Part shown: positions 8,639 to 17,144 of the stretch, piece after piece
Position numbering within the stretch: position 1 is the first letter of the stretch
Layout of the letters: each line of letters starts with the position of its first letter
Assembly (NCBI RefSeq): GCF_019793435.1
Contig: NZ_JAILYH010000024.1
Coordinates: 28,730-92,729, forward strand
Direction: 5' to 3'
DNA length: 64,000 nt
DNA from: Rhizobium redzepovicii
GTDB lineage: Bacteria > Pseudomonadota > Alphaproteobacteria > Rhizobiales > Rhizobiaceae
The notes under the pieces: generated by a model
What the model saw: the letters and a program-made list of their open reading frames with translations, nothing else
What the model was told of the DNA's origin: nothing
Database searches by the model: none
Translations under genes and position numbers: made by a program

Positions 8639-10435
8639 ATGCCAGTCTACAAGGCCCCGGTGAACGATACGCTCTTCGTCCTGAACGACGTGCTGGGCCT
8701 CGAACGCTACAACAATCTGCCGGGTTTCGCCGACGCCACGCCCGATATGATCGAAGCGATCCTCGGCGAGGCGGCCAAGGTGGCCGAAGAAGTTCTCTTT
8801 CCCGTGAATTATTCCGGCGATCAGGAAGGCTGCACGCGCCACGACGATGCCAGCGTCTCGACGCCGAAAGGCTTCCAGGAGGCTTACAAAGCCTATCGCG
8901 ATGGCGGCTGGATCGGCCTTGCGGTGCCGGAGGAATTCGGCGGGCAGGGGCTTCCCTATACGCTGCATACCGCCGTCGGCGAATATACCTCCGCCGCCAA
9001 CATGTCGTTGATGATGTATCCGGGCCTGACGCAGGGCGCGATCGCCGCGATCCTCGTCCACGGTTCGGCCGAGCAGAAAACCACCTATCTGCCGAAGATG
9101 GTGGACGGCGCCTGGACCGGCACGATGAACTTGACCGAGCCGCATTGCGGCACCGATCTCGGCATACTGCGCACCAAGGCAGTGCCGCAGGCCGACGGCA
9201 GCTACAAGATCTCCGGCCAGAAGATCTTCATCTCCGCCGGTGAGCATGACCTTGCCGACAACATCGTCCACTTGGTGCTTGCCCGCATCGAAGGCGCGCC
9301 GGAGGGTACCAAGGGCATCTCGCTCTTCATCGTACCGAAATTCCTCGTCGGCAAGGACGGTGCGCTTGGCGCCCGCAACGCGGTCACCTGCGGTGCGATC
9401 GAGCACAAGATGGGCATCCACGCCAACGCCACCTGCGTCATGAATTACGACGAGGCGACCGGCTTCCTGATCGGCGCCGAAAACCGCGGCCTCAACGCCA
9501 TGTTCGTGATGATGAACGAGGCCCGTCTGATGGTCGGCCTGCAGGGTATCGCCATTTCCGAGATCGCCTATCAGAATGCCGCCAACTACGCCCGCGACCG
9601 CATCCAGGGTCGCTCGCTGTCCGGCCCTAAGGCGCCGGACAAGAAGGCCGATCCGATCATCGTCCATCCCGATATCCGCCGAACGCTGATGACCATCCGC
9701 GCCTTCAACGAGGCCGGCCGCGCCTTCCTGCTCTGGACGGCGCTCAAATCCGATATCGCCCACCGCGCCACCGACGACAAGGAGCGCCAGACGGCCGACG
9801 ATATTCTCGGCCTCGTCACCCCCATCCTCAAGGGCGTGATGACCGACAAGGGCTTCGATAACGCCGTCATGGCCCAGCAGGTCTTCGGCGGTCACGGCTA
9901 TATCGAAGAACACGGCATGAGCCAGTATGTGCGCGATGCCCGCATCGCCATGATCTATGAAGGCGCCAACGGCATTCAGGCGCTCGACCTCGTCGGCCGC
10001 AAGCTCGCCCTGAACGGCGGCCGCGCCGCCATGGCCCTCTTCAAGGAGATCGGTGATTTCTGCGAGGAGAACCGCGGCGACGAAAAGCTCTCCTTCTTCA
10101 CCAAGCATCTGAAGAAGGGCTTGAACGACGTCCAGGCCGCGACCATGTGGTTCATGCAGAACGCCATGGCCAAGCCCGACAACGCCGGCGCCGGCTCGAC
10201 CGACTATATGCATCTCTTCGGCCTCGTCGTTCTCGGCTATATGTGGGCAAAGATGGCGAAAGCCGCCGATGACGGCCTTGCATCCGGCGATGCGAGCCGC
10301 GAAGATTTCCTGAAGAACAAGCTGGTGACCGCCCGCTTCTTCATGGAGCGCATCATGCCGGAAACCGCGCTGCGCAAGACCCGCATCGAAGCCGGCGCCG
10401 ACACGATGATGGACCTGGCCGCGGAAGCCTTCTAA
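8639..10435 (+). CDS. Acyl-CoA dehydrogenase with C-terminal extension (beta-oxidation step 1)
   Basis: A 598-residue flavoprotein, longer than the usual 380-residue acyl-CoA dehydrogenases because of a C-terminal extension (roughly 470-598) seen in the FadE2/AcdA-like branch. The FAD/substrate segments are clear: MNLTEPHCGTDLG, then GQKIFISAGEH, then GGHGYIEEHGMSQYVRDARI. The catalytic Glu falls in MIYEGANGIQALDL. It introduces the trans-2 double bond in acyl-CoA and passes electrons to ETF. A strong GGGAGGA site precedes the ATG. It heads an operon with thiolase, cupin and FadB-type genes. Confidence 0.9.
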   Translation: MPVYKAPVNDTLFVLNDVLGLERYNNLPGFADATPDMIEAILGEAAKVAEEVLFPVNYSGDQEGCTRHDDASVSTPKGFQEAYKAYRDGGWIGLAVPEEFGGQGLPYTLHTAVGEYTSAANMSLMMYPGLTQGAIAAILVHGSAEQKTTYLPKMVDGAWTGTMNLTEPHCGTDLGILRTKAVPQADGSYKISGQKIFISAGEHDLADNIVHLVLARIEGAPEGTKGISLFIVPKFLVGKDGALGARNAVTCGAIEHKMGIHANATCVMNYDEATGFLIGAENRGLNAMFVMMNEARLMVGLQGIAISEIAYQNAANYARDRIQGRSLSGPKAPDKKADPIIVHPDIRRTLMTIRAFNEAGRAFLLWTALKSDIAHRATDDKERQTADDILGLVTPILKGVMTDKGFDNAVMAQQVFGGHGYIEEHGMSQYVRDARIAMIYEGANGIQALDLVGRKLALNGGRAAMALFKEIGDFCEENRGDEKLSFFTKHLKKGLNDVQAATMWFMQNAMAKPDNAGAGSTDYMHLFGLVVLGYMWAKMAKAADDGLASGDASREDFLKNKLVTARFFMERIMPETALRKTRIEAGADTMMDLAAEAF

Positions 10436-10618
10436 TTGAGGTTCCCCCTTCTCCCTAGCGGGGAGAAGGTGGCCCGAAGGGTCGGATGAGGGGGCCGCAG
10501 GCGCGGCTTTCGTTTGGCTCCGGCCTTGCCGGAGACCCCCTCATCGCCTCGCTTTGCCCAAGGTCGAGCCACTGGTCTCGACCCGTCCTTCGCACCCCGC
10601 TGGGGAGAAGGGAAAACA
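10436..10618. repeat. GC-rich repeat with inverted GGGGAGAAGG segments between operon genes
   Basis: The gap between the acyl-CoA dehydrogenase and thiolase genes carries a family of short repeats. CTTCTCCCTAGCGGGGAGAAGG (a hairpin) and GGATGAGGGGG occur first, then CCCCCTCATCG and CCCCGCTGGGGAGAAGG in opposite order. Similar sequence occurs at 35806-35935, with a related large inverted repeat at 14538-14715. Lying inside the operon, it could modulate readthrough into the thiolase. Confidence 0.65.
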
Positions 10619-10661
10619 CGAAATTTACCGGCGCCCGCCGCGCCGCCAGGGAGACGAGACA

Positions 10662-11870
10662 ATGACCGAGGTTTTCATTTACGATCACGTCCGCACGCCG
10701 CGCGGCCGCGGCAAGAAGGATGGCGCCCTGCATGAGGTGCCCTCCGTCCGCCTTGCGGCCAAGACGCTGGAGGCAATCCGCGACCGCAACGGGCTCGACA
10801 CCACGACGGTCGACGACATCATCATGGGCTGCGTCGATCCGGTGATGGATGCCGGCGCGGTCATCCCCAAGGCCGCCGCTTTCGAGGCCGGTTATTCCAC
10901 CAGGGCGCCCGGCATGCAGATCTCCCGTTTCTGCGCCTCCGGGCTCGATGCCGTCAATTTCGGCGCCGGCAAGATCGCCCAAGGGGCCGACGACATCGTC
11001 ATCGCGGGCGGCGTCGAAAGCATGTCCCGCGTCGGCCTCGGCATGTCCGGCGGCGCCTGGTTCATGGATCCCTCGGTGAATTTCCCGGCCTATTTCATGC
11101 CGCAGGGCGTCTCGGCCGATCTCATCGCCACCAAATACGGTTTCAGCAGAACCGATCTCGACGCCTATGCCGTCGAGAGCCAGAAGCGCGCCGGACATGC
11201 CTGGGCGCAGGGTTGGTTCGACAAGTCGGTCGTCCCGGTCAAGGATCAGAACGGCCTGACGATCCTGGATAAGGATGAACATATGCGCCCGGGCACCGAT
11301 ATGCAGGCGCTGGCTTCGCTCAATCCGTCCTTCCAGATGCCGGGCGAGATGGGCGGCTTCGAAGCCGTCGGCATCCAGGCGCATCCCGAGATCGAGCGCA
11401 TCAACTATGTCCACCATGCCGGCAATTCCTCCGGCATCGTTGACGGCGCCGGCGTCGTCCTGCTCGGCTCGAAGGCCGGCGGCGAAAGCATGGGGCTGAA
11501 GCCCCGCGCCCGCATCAAGGCCTTCGCCAATATCGGCTCCGATCCGGCTTTGATGCTGACCGGCCCGGTCGATGTCACCGAGAAGCTGTTGACGCGGACC
11601 GGCATGCGCCTTGCCGATATCGACCTCTTCGAGCTGAACGAGGCCTTCGCCGCCGTGGTGCTGCGATACATGCAGGCTTTCGACATCGATCACGACAGGA
11701 TCAACGTCAATGGCGGCGCCATCGCCATGGGCCATCCGCTCGGCGCCACCGGCGCGATGATCCTCGGCACGGTGCTGGACGAACTTGAACGCCGCGACCT
11801 CAACACCGCGCTGGTGACGCTCTGCATCGGCGCCGGCATGGGCACGGCAACGGTTATCGAAAGGGTCTGA
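10662..11870 (+). CDS. Acetyl-CoA C-acyltransferase (thiolase)
   Basis: A 402-residue thiolase. The nucleophilic Cys lies in RFCASGLDAVN near residue 90, the His in NGGAIAMGHPLGATG and the second Cys in TLCIGAGMGTATVIER at the C-terminus, giving the full Cys-His-Cys set. It performs thiolytic cleavage of 3-ketoacyl-CoA (or condensation of two acetyl-CoA). Context between acyl-CoA dehydrogenase and a FadB-type enzyme favours the degradative FadA role. The ATG at 10662 with GGGAGACGAG upstream is chosen; an in-frame ATG 36 codons earlier would run through the intergenic repeat and is unlikely. Confidence 0.9.
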   Translation: MTEVFIYDHVRTPRGRGKKDGALHEVPSVRLAAKTLEAIRDRNGLDTTTVDDIIMGCVDPVMDAGAVIPKAAAFEAGYSTRAPGMQISRFCASGLDAVNFGAGKIAQGADDIVIAGGVESMSRVGLGMSGGAWFMDPSVNFPAYFMPQGVSADLIATKYGFSRTDLDAYAVESQKRAGHAWAQGWFDKSVVPVKDQNGLTILDKDEHMRPGTDMQALASLNPSFQMPGEMGGFEAVGIQAHPEIERINYVHHAGNSSGIVDGAGVVLLGSKAGGESMGLKPRARIKAFANIGSDPALMLTGPVDVTEKLLTRTGMRLADIDLFELNEAFAAVVLRYMQAFDIDHDRINVNGGAIAMGHPLGATGAMILGTVLDELERRDLNTALVTLCIGAGMGTATVIERV

Positions 11871-11872
11871 GG

Positions 11873-12256
11873 ATGGGCTTCAACACCGGCACGATCGAAA
11901 CCGAATATGCGGAGGTCACCGAGCACTGGTCGCCCCGCGTCATCGCCGATCTCAACGGCCAGAGCGTCAAGCTCGCCAAGGTCCAGGGCCAGCTGACCTG
12001 GCATTCCCACCGCGACGAGGACGAGCTTTTCCTCATCTGGAAGGGGTCGCTGACCATCGAATATCGCGACCGCCCGCATGTGCATCTGAGCGCCGGTGAT
12101 TTTCATGTCGTGCCGAGAGGTGTCGAGCATAATCCGGTTGCGCCAGAGGAATGCTGGATCGTGCTTTTCGAGCCGTCGCAGACCAAGCACACCGGCGATG
12201 TCGTCACCGAAAAGACGAAGACCTTAGACGCGCAGCGCAGCCATTTGCCGGCTTGA
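11873..12256 (+). CDS. Small cupin-domain protein inside the beta-oxidation operon
   Basis: A 127-residue single-domain cupin starting two bases after the thiolase stop. The first cupin motif is LTWHSHRDEDELFLIWKGS, with HxH plus Glu as metal ligands, and the second is GDFHVVPRGVEHNP. Such small cupins bind a metal or ligand and are often of unknown function. Tight spacing on both sides (16 bases to the FadB-type gene) shows that it is a true operon member. Confidence 0.8.
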   Translation: MGFNTGTIETEYAEVTEHWSPRVIADLNGQSVKLAKVQGQLTWHSHRDEDELFLIWKGSLTIEYRDRPHVHLSAGDFHVVPRGVEHNPVAPEECWIVLFEPSQTKHTGDVVTEKTKTLDAQRSHLPA

Positions 12257-12272
12257 TCGGGGAGGAAACCCA

Positions 12273-14486
12273 ATGACCTACACCAATTTCACGCTCGAAA
12301 CCGACGCCGACGGCATCGCTCTCGTCACCTGGGACATGCCCGGCAAATCGATGAACGTTTTTACCGCCGAGGTGATGGCCGAACTCGACGCGATCATTGA
12401 CGCCACGACCGCTGACGCTGCCGTCAAGGGCGTCGTCTTCACCTCGGGCAAATCCTCCTTCTCCGGCGGCGCCGATCTGTCGATGATCAAGTCGATGTTC
12501 AGCGCCTATCAGGACGAGAAGGCAAACAGCCCGGAGACAGCGGTGCAGACGCTTTTCGGCCTGGTCGGGCGCATGTCCGGCCTGTTCCGCAAGCTCGAAA
12601 CATCGGGCAAGCCCTGGGTTTCGGCCATCAACGGCACCTGCATGGGCGGCGCCTTTGAACTGTCGCTTGCCTGCCACGGTCGTGTCGCCTCCAACGCCAA
12701 GAGCGTCAAGATCGCGCTGCCCGAGGTAAAGGTCGGCATCTTCCCCGGCGCCGGCGGCACCCAGCGTGTGCCGCGGCTGGCCAACGCCCAGGACGCGCTG
12801 CAGATGATGACGACCGGCCAGTCGCTGACCGGCTCCCGCGCCAAGGCGATGAACCTCGTGCATCAGGTGGTCGACCCGGATCAGTTGATCCCCGCCGCCA
12901 AGCAGATGATCAGGGATGGCCTGAAGCCGGTCGCCCCCTGGGACGAGAAGGGCTTCAAGGCGCCGGGTGGCGGCATCTGGACGCCGGCCTCCGCCCAGCT
13001 CTGGCCGGCCGCACCGGCAATCCTGCGCCGCGAAACCTCCGGCAATTATCCAGCCGCGCTCGCCATCCTGAAATGCGTCTATGAAGGCCTGCAGGTGCCC
13101 TTCGATACCGGCCTGAAGGTCGAGCAGCGTTATTTCACCGAAGTGCTGCAGACCCGCGAAGCCTTCTCGATGATCCGCTCGCTGTTCATCTCGATGCAGG
13201 AACTCGGCAAGGGTGCCCGCCGCCCGGCAGGCCATCCCAAGACCGAACTGAAACATGTCGGTGTCGTCGGCGCCGGCTTCATGGGCGCCTCGATCGCCTA
13301 TGTCACCGCCGCCGCCGGTCTCCCAGTGACGCTGATCGACCGCGACATGGAAGCGGCCGCCAAGGGCAAGGCCGTCTGCGAAGGCCTGGTCAAGGATTCC
13401 GTCGGTAAGGGACGGTTTACGCAGGACGAGGCCGCGGCCCTTCTTGCCCGCATCACGCCCTCCGCCGATTATGCCGGTCTCGCCACCGCCGATCTCGTCA
13501 TCGAGGCGGTGTTCGAGGATCGCGAAGTGAAAAAGTCGGTCATCGAGGCGGTCGAAGCCGTACTGCCGGAAGGCGCGATCTTCGCCTCCAATACCTCGAC
13601 CCTGCCGATCACGGGACTGGCGAAGAACTCGAAGCGCCCCGCCGATTTCATCGGCATCCACTTCTTCTCGCCCGTGGAGAAGATGATGCTGACCGAGGTC
13701 ATCCTCGGCAAGGAGACCGGCGACAAGGCGCTCGCCGTCGCTCTCGATTATGTCGCGGCGATCAAGAAGACGCCGATCGTCGTCAACGACACCCGCGGCT
13801 TCTTCGTCAATCGCTGCGTGCTGCGCTACATGTCTGAGAGTTACGACATGCTGATCGAGGGCGTGCCGCCTGCGATGATCGAGAATGCGGCGAAGATGGC
13901 CGGCATGCCGGTCGGTCCCCTGGCGCTAAACGACGAGGTGGCGATCGACCTGTCGCTGAAGATCCTCAAGGCCACCGCCGCCGATCTTGGCGAGAAGGCG
14001 ATCGACCCCAGGCATATGGAGCTGATCTCCCGAATGGTGGAAAAGGAGGGCCGTTTCGGCCGCAAGAATTCCAAGGGCTTTTACGACTATCCGCCGAAAC
14101 CGGCGAAAAAGTCGCTCTGGCCCGAACTGAAGAGCCTCTACCCGCAGAAGAAGGCGGATGAGGTCGATGTCGCCGTGCTGAAGCAACGCTTCCTCGTCAC
14201 CATCGCGCTCGAAGCCGCCCGCACCGTCGAGGAAGGTATCGTCACCGATCCGCGCGAAGCCGACGTCGGCTCGATCCTCGGATTCGGCTTCGCGCCCTAT
14301 ACCGGCGGCGCGCTCAGCTATATCGACGGCATGGGCGCTAAGGCCTTCGTGGACCTGGCAGAAAAGTTAGCTGGGGCTTACGGAGATCATTTCAAGCCGA
14401 CGCCGCTGCTGAAGGATATGGCTGCCAAGGGTGAGACGTTTTATGGGCGGTTCGATCCTTATGCGGGGGCGAAGGTGGCGGCGTAA
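12273..14486 (+). CDS. fadB: FadB-type bifunctional enoyl-CoA hydratase / 3-hydroxyacyl-CoA dehydrogenase
   Basis: A 737-residue fusion. The N-terminal crotonase domain (about 1-200) has the oxyanion-hole motifs SSFSGGADLSMIKS and NGTCMGGAFELSLACHGR and the acid/base segment FPGAGGTQRVPRL. The NAD-binding domain starts near 327 with VGVVGAGFMGASIAY and contains SNTSTLPI and FIGIHFFSPVEKM, with the catalytic His in the last. C-terminal 3HCDH domains follow (GFFVNRCVLRY, GFGFAPYTGG). It hydrates trans-2-enoyl-CoA and oxidises the product with NAD+, the two steps between the operon's dehydrogenase and thiolase. Confidence 0.92.
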   Translation: MTYTNFTLETDADGIALVTWDMPGKSMNVFTAEVMAELDAIIDATTADAAVKGVVFTSGKSSFSGGADLSMIKSMFSAYQDEKANSPETAVQTLFGLVGRMSGLFRKLETSGKPWVSAINGTCMGGAFELSLACHGRVASNAKSVKIALPEVKVGIFPGAGGTQRVPRLANAQDALQMMTTGQSLTGSRAKAMNLVHQVVDPDQLIPAAKQMIRDGLKPVAPWDEKGFKAPGGGIWTPASAQLWPAAPAILRRETSGNYPAALAILKCVYEGLQVPFDTGLKVEQRYFTEVLQTREAFSMIRSLFISMQELGKGARRPAGHPKTELKHVGVVGAGFMGASIAYVTAAAGLPVTLIDRDMEAAAKGKAVCEGLVKDSVGKGRFTQDEAAALLARITPSADYAGLATADLVIEAVFEDREVKKSVIEAVEAVLPEGAIFASNTSTLPITGLAKNSKRPADFIGIHFFSPVEKMMLTEVILGKETGDKALAVALDYVAAIKKTPIVVNDTRGFFVNRCVLRYMSESYDMLIEGVPPAMIENAAKMAGMPVGPLALNDEVAIDLSLKILKATAADLGEKAIDPRHMELISRMVEKEGRFGRKNSKGFYDYPPKPAKKSLWPELKSLYPQKKADEVDVAVLKQRFLVTIALEAARTVEEGIVTDPREADVGSILGFGFAPYTGGALSYIDGMGAKAFVDLAEKLAGAYGDHFKPTPLLKDMAAKGETFYGRFDPYAGAKVAA

Positions 14487-14944
14487 GCCGTTTCGCGGTC
14501 TTGGTTTTAACGGGACGAGCTTTTCCGTTGTGCCGCGGCCGCCCCCCTCTGCCCTGCCGGGCATCTTTCGCACAGGTGGGGAGATCACAAGTGGCCAAAC
14601 CTTCCCGTCCCTCGACGGTTTCGCCACGCTGTGACGCCAGTTGTTTGGGGAAGCCAGTAAGCCAAGCCAATCTCCCCACCTGGGGGGAGATGCCCGGCAG
14701 GGCAGAGGGGTGGCCACGGCACGCCGTCCAAGAACGTCCCGCAAGCTGATTCGACTTTTCCGTGCCGACGCCTTGCCACGGACACAATTCCCGATTAAAC
14801 GTTCTCGCATCGATCTTGCTAGATGAACTTTGAAACGGCGCTTGCGTCGTTCCTGGCGAACTTCCTCCAAAATCGGTTTTCATCGCCGCTCGTGCTTCGG
14901 TACGCGCGGCAATCTTCTATGAGCGATTCGAAAAGGATATCGTC
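14487..14944. other. Gene-free stretch between fadB and the cold-shock gene
   Basis: 458 bases without a credible gene. The left half is occupied by a large inverted repeat (14538-14715). The right part (about 14750-14944) is the promoter and probably long 5' leader of the cold-shock gene; long leaders are typical of csp genes, where they respond to temperature. AAAAGGAT just before the ATG is the ribosome-binding site. Confidence 0.5.
14538..14715. repeat. Large inverted repeat with arms of about 45-50 bases
   Basis: Left arm (about 14538-14585) reads GGCCGCCCCCCTCTGCCCTG, then CCGGGCATCT and AGGTGGGGAGAT. Right arm (about 14670-14715) reads ATCTCCCCACCT, then GAGATGCCCGGC and AGGGCAGAGGGGTGGCC. 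The arms are near-complementary and separated by about 85 bases. Placed after the fadB stop, the transcript could fold into a long stem that ends or stabilises the operon mRNA. Confidence 0.7.
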
Positions 14945-15154
14945 ATGAGCACTGGTACCGTAAAGTGGTTCAACGCAACCAAGGGCTTCGGCTTCATTCA
15001 GCCGGATGACGGCGCTGCCGACGTTTTCGTCCACATCTCGGCCGTCGAACGCGCCGGCATGCGCGATCTCAAGGATGGCCAGAAGCTGTCTTACGAGCTC
15101 GTCCGCGACAACAAGTCCGGCAAGATGTCGGCTGACCGCCTCCAGGCGGCTTAA
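14945..15154 (+). CDS. Cold-shock protein (CspA family)
   Basis: A 69-residue single cold-shock domain. Both RNA-binding motifs are present: KGFGFIQPDDG (RNP1) and DVFVHISAVE (RNP2). The family binds single-stranded RNA/DNA and melts secondary structure in mRNA. It is monocistronic, with a likely terminator at 15310-15336. Rhizobia carry several csp paralogues; which one this is cannot be told, and cold induction is not certain. Confidence 0.92.
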   Translation: MSTGTVKWFNATKGFGFIQPDDGAADVFVHISAVERAGMRDLKDGQKLSYELVRDNKSGKMSADRLQAA

Positions 15155-15160
15155 GGCCCA

Positions 15161-15212
15161 GAGCAATTTCCAGGAAAACTGCGAAGCGGTTTTCCGTCGG
15201 GAATTGCGTAGA
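15161..15212. repeat. AGCAATTTC-type palindromic intergenic repeat
   Basis: Starts CAGAGCAATTTCCAGGAAAA, has a GAAGCGGTTTTCCG core and ends CGGGAATTGCGTAGAA. The outer ends are inverted (GCAATT...AATTGC), as are GGAAAAC and GTTTTCC, so RNA from it would form a hairpin. Degenerate relatives lie at 2285 and 16335. Confidence 0.65.
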
Positions 15213-15309
15213 ATAAAAAGCAGCGCGTCCCTTGGACGCGTGGAGCTTTGAATATCATCTCCGGATCGTGACCACGGATGTACTGGCACGGTTCGTTGAG
15301 ATGGCAGGG

Positions 15310-15336
15310 AAGGTCGGGTTAGCCCGGCCTTTTTTA
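15310..15336 (+). terminator. Rho-independent terminator downstream of the cold-shock gene
   Basis: Stem AAGGTCGGG with CCCGGCCTT (one G-U pair), a four-base loop and then a run of six T. It lies about 155 bases after the cold-shock stop and 40 bases before the end of the convergent MarR gene. It could serve either, though the T-run follows it on the plus strand. Confidence 0.7.
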
Positions 15337-15377
15337 TTTGCGGTCAGCCCCGGCCGTATCATCGCAAGGCCGATCGT

Positions 15378-15821
15378 TCAGCCGCGCGACGCCTCTTCGG
15401 CCTCCAGCATCTCCATCACCCGCGCCATCACCCCCCGCGCGGCATCGAGTTCGGTCGACATAAACGCGGCTCCAAGCCCATCGGCCCATCGGGCCTGCGC
15501 CACCTCGATGACGCCGAGCCGCGCTGCCCCTTCCGCGGTCAGCCGCACCAGCTTGGCCCGCTGGTGCTGCGGGTTGTCGGCATAGGCGATCAGCCCTTCA
15601 CCCTCCAGCACGTCGGCAAGCCGCTGCACGCCCTGGCGGGCGAGGCCGAGCGCACGGGCGATCTGCGCCACCGACATGTCGCCGCGCCTTGCTGCGGCCA
15701 GCACCTGCCATCGCGCGCTTGTCTGTCCCGCGGGCTTCGCCAGCTGGTCGCCCGCCGCCGTCAGATGGCCGGCGAGGCGAAGGGCGGTGATCGCGAAAGC
15801 GGAAAAGGCATTCCCCTCCAT
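15378..15821 (-). CDS. MarR family transcriptional regulator
   Basis: A 147-residue winged-helix regulator. The recognition region reads MSVAQIARALGLARQGVQRLADVLE and the wing ADNPQHQRAKLVRLT, both standard for MarR. The ATG at 15821 (MEGNAFSAF, with GGAGCGAA upstream) is preferred over one 57 bases earlier, because the earlier start would put the operator at 15846 inside the coding region. It is divergent from the GFA-family gene, with two palindromes between them. It probably represses itself and that gene; its ligand is unknown. Confidence 0.85.
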   Translation of the reverse strand: MEGNAFSAFAITALRLAGHLTAAGDQLAKPAGQTSARWQVLAAARRGDMSVAQIARALGLARQGVQRLADVLEGEGLIAYADNPQHQRAKLVRLTAEGAARLGVIEVAQARWADGLGAAFMSTELDAARGVMARVMEMLEAEEASRG

Positions 15822-15845
15822 CGTTCGCTCCGGCCGATTTTGTTT

Positions 15846-15859
15846 GACAACATGTTGTC
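15846..15859. promoter_or_regulatory. MarR-type operator 1 (perfect 14-base palindrome)
   Basis: GACAACATGTTGTC is a perfect palindrome 25 bases upstream of the MarR start. Its half-site GACAACA recurs in operator 2, so one regulator should recognise both. Confidence 0.65.
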
Positions 15860-15879
15860 GATTTTGTATCTCATCCATA

Positions 15880-15897
15880 ATGACAACATATTGTCAT
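15880..15897. promoter_or_regulatory. MarR-type operator 2
   Basis: ATGACAACATATTGTCAT is an 18-base palindrome with one asymmetric position. Its centre lies 36 bases from the centre of operator 1 and 36 bases before the GFA gene, so it can control the divergent promoter. Confidence 0.65.
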
Positions 15898-15932
15898 ATC
15901 GAAGTGTTGAAGGCAACAGTGAGGCGAGCGCC

Positions 15933-16337
15933 ATGAAGAAGACCTACAAGGGAAGCTGCCATTGCGGCAAAGTGCACTACGAGGTCGATATGGATCTCGA
16001 AGAAGGCACCGGCCGCTGCAATTGCTCGATCTGCGCCAAGCGGCGCTATTGGGGCGCCAACGTCAAGCCGGAGGATTTCCGGCTGATGTCCGACGCAGCT
16101 GAGACATCAGATTACCAGTTCAACACGAAGAGCGGCCATCACCGCTTCTGCCGCACCTGCGGCGTGCCTGCCTTCGGCGACGGTTATGTCGAGGCGGTCG
16201 GCGGCGCCTATGTCTCGATCAACATCGCCTGTCTCGACGATATCACCCCTGAGGAACTGGCAGCCTTATCAGTCCGTTATTACGACGGCAGGCACGATGC
16301 CTGGTGGAACGAGCCTGAAGTGACGAGTTATCTCTGA
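15933..16337 (+). CDS. GFA (glutathione-dependent formaldehyde-activating/CENP-V) domain protein
   Basis: A 134-residue zinc protein. The metal-binding Cys appear in order: GSCHCGKVHYE, GRCNCSICAKR and RFCRTCGVPAFGD. This is the GFA/CENP-V fold. Some members have been linked to S-hydroxymethylglutathione formation, but most have unassigned roles. The ATG at 15933 follows the two MarR operators, so expression is likely controlled by the divergent regulator, perhaps in response to an aldehyde or electrophile (inference). The same-strand SnoaL-like gene follows after 83 bases. Confidence 0.85.
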   Translation: MKKTYKGSCHCGKVHYEVDMDLEEGTGRCNCSICAKRRYWGANVKPEDFRLMSDAAETSDYQFNTKSGHHRFCRTCGVPAFGDGYVEAVGGAYVSINIACLDDITPEELAALSVRYYDGRHDAWWNEPEVTSYL

Positions 16338-16358
16338 AGCAATTCAGCAAATTGCGTG
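16335..16358. repeat. Short GCAATT palindrome (repeat remnant)
   Basis: GAAGCAATTCAGCAAATTGCG directly after the GFA stop forms an imperfect palindrome (GCAATT, AATTGC) like the ends of the 15161 repeat, apparently with the middle deleted. Confidence 0.4.
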
Positions 16359-16420
16359 GCGGTTGTCGGATCGTCCTCCTCTCGTTCGTCCTCTGGCCGT
16401 AGTGGAAAAGGAGAACGATC

Positions 16421-16885
16421 GTGAACGACGAAGCCAATGCCAGGCATGAAGAAGAGGCGATCATCGCCATGCTGATGATGCGGGCCAAGGCGCTCGGTGA
16501 AAAGAACGCCGAAGAGGCGCTTTCCTATGAGGCCGAGGATTCCGTCGAGTTTTCGCTGGCGCCGCCGCTCGTCATCAATGGCAAGGACGAGGCCGGCGTG
16601 CAGGCCTGGTTCGATACTTGGGAAGGCCCAATCGGTGGCGAAGTGCGCGATGCCAGGTTGACGGTCGGCGGCGATGTCGCCTTCTGGAGCGGGCTGACGC
16701 GCATGACAGGCACCAAGACCGATGGCACGGAGGTCAATCTCTGGTTCCGCCAGACGCTGGGCCTCGTCAAGCGGGATGGCCGCTGGCTGGTCGTCCATCA
16801 GCACGCTTCCGTCCCCTTCGCCATGGATGGCAGCGGCCGTGCGCTGCTCGATCTGAAGCCGGAAAGTGCAGGCCCTGCGGAATAA
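16421..16885 (+). CDS. SnoaL-like / NTF2-fold protein
   Basis: A 154-residue protein with the DUF4440/SnoaL pattern: an N-terminal helix pair with EEEAIIAMLMMRAKAL, the segment YEAEDSVEFSLAPPLVINGK, and a C-terminal strand pair NLWFRQTLGLVKRDGRWLVVHQHASVPF. The cone-shaped NTF2 fold binds small hydrophobic ligands or catalyses isomerisation-type reactions. No substrate can be proposed. GGAGAACGATC gives its ribosome-binding site. It may share the MarR-controlled promoter of the GFA gene. Confidence 0.78.
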   Translation: MNDEANARHEEEAIIAMLMMRAKALGEKNAEEALSYEAEDSVEFSLAPPLVINGKDEAGVQAWFDTWEGPIGGEVRDARLTVGGDVAFWSGLTRMTGTKTDGTEVNLWFRQTLGLVKRDGRWLVVHQHASVPFAMDGSGRALLDLKPESAGPAE

Positions 16886-16899
16886 TCCCGTCGTCTTCA

Positions 16900-17003
16900 A
16901 AGCATGCCGTGCAGACCGCGCAGCGGTTTTGCGGCAAAGACATGCGAGAAAATAAACACTTAAAGCGCGCGCGGATCTGAAGGATAGCGGCGCTGCTTTA
17001 GAG
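16900..17003. repeat. GCATGTCG...GACATGC family repeat, copy 1
   Basis: Contains AAGCATGCCGTGCAGA, GCAGCGGTTTTGCGGCAAA, GACATGCGAGAAAATAAAC and TTAAAGCGCGCGCGGATCTG, ending TGCTTTAGAG. The same order of blocks is found at 41787, 42143 and 51851, and short forms at 20872 and 38372. Inverted ends (GCATG...CATGC) suggest a hairpin. Confidence 0.7.
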
Positions 17004-17144
17004 CATAAGAACTTTCTTTTAATCAAATTTTGCAAGCATGAATATTGGGGGGCCTTCAGTTTCTGCTGGATGACGGTTGTTTAAACGCGCCGGCGAATTG
17101 GACTTAAGGCATGCGCCAGTACAGCAGCGAAGGCGAGCGGGAAC

